From assembly GCF_026913015.1 (NCBI RefSeq), contig NZ_JAPTYD010000011.1:1-64000 (forward strand): 64,000 nucleotides of DNA. The letters run 5' to 3'. The DNA is from Paracoccus benzoatiresistens. Its GTDB lineage: Bacteria > Pseudomonadota > Alphaproteobacteria > Rhodobacterales > Rhodobacteraceae. Both the position numbers and the translations under genes were made by a program. The notes under the pieces were generated by a model. The model saw only the letters and a program-made list of their open reading frames with translations. It was not told where the DNA came from and ran no database searches. This document shows, in pieces, positions 63,106 through 64,000 of this stretch. Numbering within the stretch: position 1 is the first letter of the stretch; every line of letters begins with the position of its first letter.

Positions 63106-64000
63106 ATGGCAATGTTCTTCGCCATTTTATCCGCATGTCTTGCGACAGATTTCCCGGCCTGCGGCCCGGTGATGCTGGCGGGCCAGCCCTTCGCAAGCCA
63201 GGAACAATGCGAGGCGGAAGCGCCACGAATCGCAGCGGACTGGCTTGCGGATCACCCCGCCCTGGTCCGGGACGGCCTGCATTGCGCAGCCCCGGGCGAC
63301 CTGCCCGCCCTGCCGGTGCAGCAGGTCGCCGAGGGCATCCATGTCCACCTGGGCCAGACGGTGCAGTTCGAGGACAGCCCCGACGGCTGGATCGCCAACC
63401 TGGGCTTCGTGATCGGCCGGGACAGCATCGCGGTCATCGACGCCGGGGCCTCGCGCCAGCAGGCGCAGGCGCTGCTGGCGGCTATCCGGCGGATCAGCGA
63501 CAAGCCGATCACCCACCTGATCATCACCCACATGCATCCCGACCACGCCCTCGGCGCCGCCGTCTTTGCCGAGGCAGGGGCGACCATCGTGGGTCATGCG
63601 CGGCTGGGCCAGGCCATGCAGGCGCGCGGGCCGGTCTATGTGGACAATCTCATCCGGCTTTATGGTCCCGGGCCGATGATCGGCACGCAGGTGGTGCTGC
63701 CCGATGTCACGGTCGCGGAAAGCCTGGATCTGGATCTGGGCGGGCGCATCCTGACGCTGACCGCCGCGAGCCCCGCCCACAGCGACAACGACCTGACGGT
63801 TCTGGACCGTGCGACGGGCACGCTGTTTGCGGGCGATCTTGTCTTTCGCGAACTGACGCCCATCGTCGATGGGTCGTTGCCCGGCTGGCTGACCTGGATG
63901 GATGCGGCGCAGGACGCGGGTCCCATCGTGCCGGGCCACGGCCCGGTGGCGCGGAACTGGCCCGAGGCCATCGGCGCGCAGCAGGATTTCCTGACGGCGC
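63106..64000 (+). CDS. Quinoprotein-associated SoxH-like zinc metallo-hydrolase (cut by the right edge)
   Basis: At least 298 codons of an open frame running off the window. It begins MAMFFAILSACLATDFPACG, which looks like a signal peptide with a cysteine-bearing start, and then carries a metallo-beta-lactamase fold. The metal motif is LIITHMHPDHALGAAVF, followed by SPAHSDNDLTVLD, LFAGDLVFRELTP and VPGHGPVARN. It belongs to the metallo-hydrolases linked to quinoprotein dehydrogenases and resembles SoxH. It diverges from pqqA; the ATG has ACGGGAAGAT. Confidence 0.88.
   Translation, partial: MAMFFAILSACLATDFPACGPVMLAGQPFASQEQCEAEAPRIAADWLADHPALVRDGLHCAAPGDLPALPVQQVAEGIHVHLGQTVQFEDSPDGWIANLGFVIGRDSIAVIDAGASRQQAQALLAAIRRISDKPITHLIITHMHPDHALGAAVFAEAGATIVGHARLGQAMQARGPVYVDNLIRLYGPGPMIGTQVVLPDVTVAESLDLDLGGRILTLTAASPAHSDNDLTVLDRATGTLFAGDLVFRELTPIVDGSLPGWLTWMDAAQDAGPIVPGHGPVARNWPEAIGAQQDFLTA

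Overview
The window looks like chromosomal DNA of a methylotrophic alphaproteobacterium of the Rhodobacterales, most likely Paracoccus or a close relative. The evidence is the uniformly high GC, the gene order gfa-flhA-(clpP-like, GNAT)-fghA-xoxF-cycB-xoxJ known from Paracoccus C1 metabolism, a complete pqqABCDE operon, a dnaA-dnaN-recF-gyrB block, and family-typical proteins such as UdgX and SRAP. No rRNA, tRNA, CRISPR array or intact insertion sequence was found.

Layout. 1-4.9 kb: the tail of a cut gene, two DUF2382 stress proteins behind a sigma-EcfG-like promoter, a divergent HWE histidine kinase, then SRAP and AAG repair proteins and a DUF454 membrane protein. 4.9-9.4 kb: hemW-rid-rdgB-rph on the minus strand, divergent from hrcA-grpE. 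9.5-24.2 kb: the C1 island. It holds glutathione-linked formaldehyde oxidation (gfa, flhA, fghA), the lanthanide-type methanol dehydrogenase xoxF with its cytochrome and XoxJ, then a rhodanese-like CXXCW protein, two periplasmic beta-propellers, an MxaD-like SRPBCC protein and a PQQ-associated ABC system. 24.2-27 kb: a HAD phosphatase, an MFS carrier and lolA. 27-29.8 kb: a LexA-box-preceded radical SAM protein and a UdgX fusion. 29.8-36.3 kb: housekeeping genes (UbiH-like, SDR, amn, HU, EamA, GST, WYL regulator). 36.3-41.9 kb: the four-gene ligase-associated DNA-processing cassette (exonuclease, ligase, helicase, phosphoesterase). 41.9-49.4 kb: an outer-membrane barrel protein and gyrB-recF-dnaN-dnaA. 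50-54.5 kb: rpsT, a crotonase, mutM, ubiE and ubiB. 54.5-64 kb: two secreted unknowns, a histidine kinase/FIST/LuxR regulator set, a SoxYZ-like carrier, pqqEDCBA and a divergent metallo-hydrolase cut by the right edge.

How they work together. XoxF (PQQ plus lanthanide) would oxidise methanol in the periplasm and pass electrons to cytochrome CycB. Formaldehyde is trapped on glutathione by Gfa, oxidised by FlhA and hydrolysed to formate by FghA. The pqq operon supplies the cofactor. The kinase/FIST/LuxR set next to pqq resembles the FlhSR/AfdRST and NahK-NosP regulators and is the likely controller. A short motif (GWCTWAGGTC-like) recurs upstream of xoxF, the ABC operon and pqqA.

Most worth a second look: (i) the dnaA-dnaN spacer, which has a 33-bp direct repeat enclosing a 24-codon holin-toxin-like peptide gene with its own terminator; (ii) three sulfur-chemistry families (SoxYZ-like, rhodanese-like, SoxH-like hydrolase) attached to the quinoprotein system; (iii) the FIST-kinase-LuxR set beside pqq; (iv) a LexA-box radical SAM/UdgX pair; and (v) the EcfG-type promoter of the DUF2382 pair.
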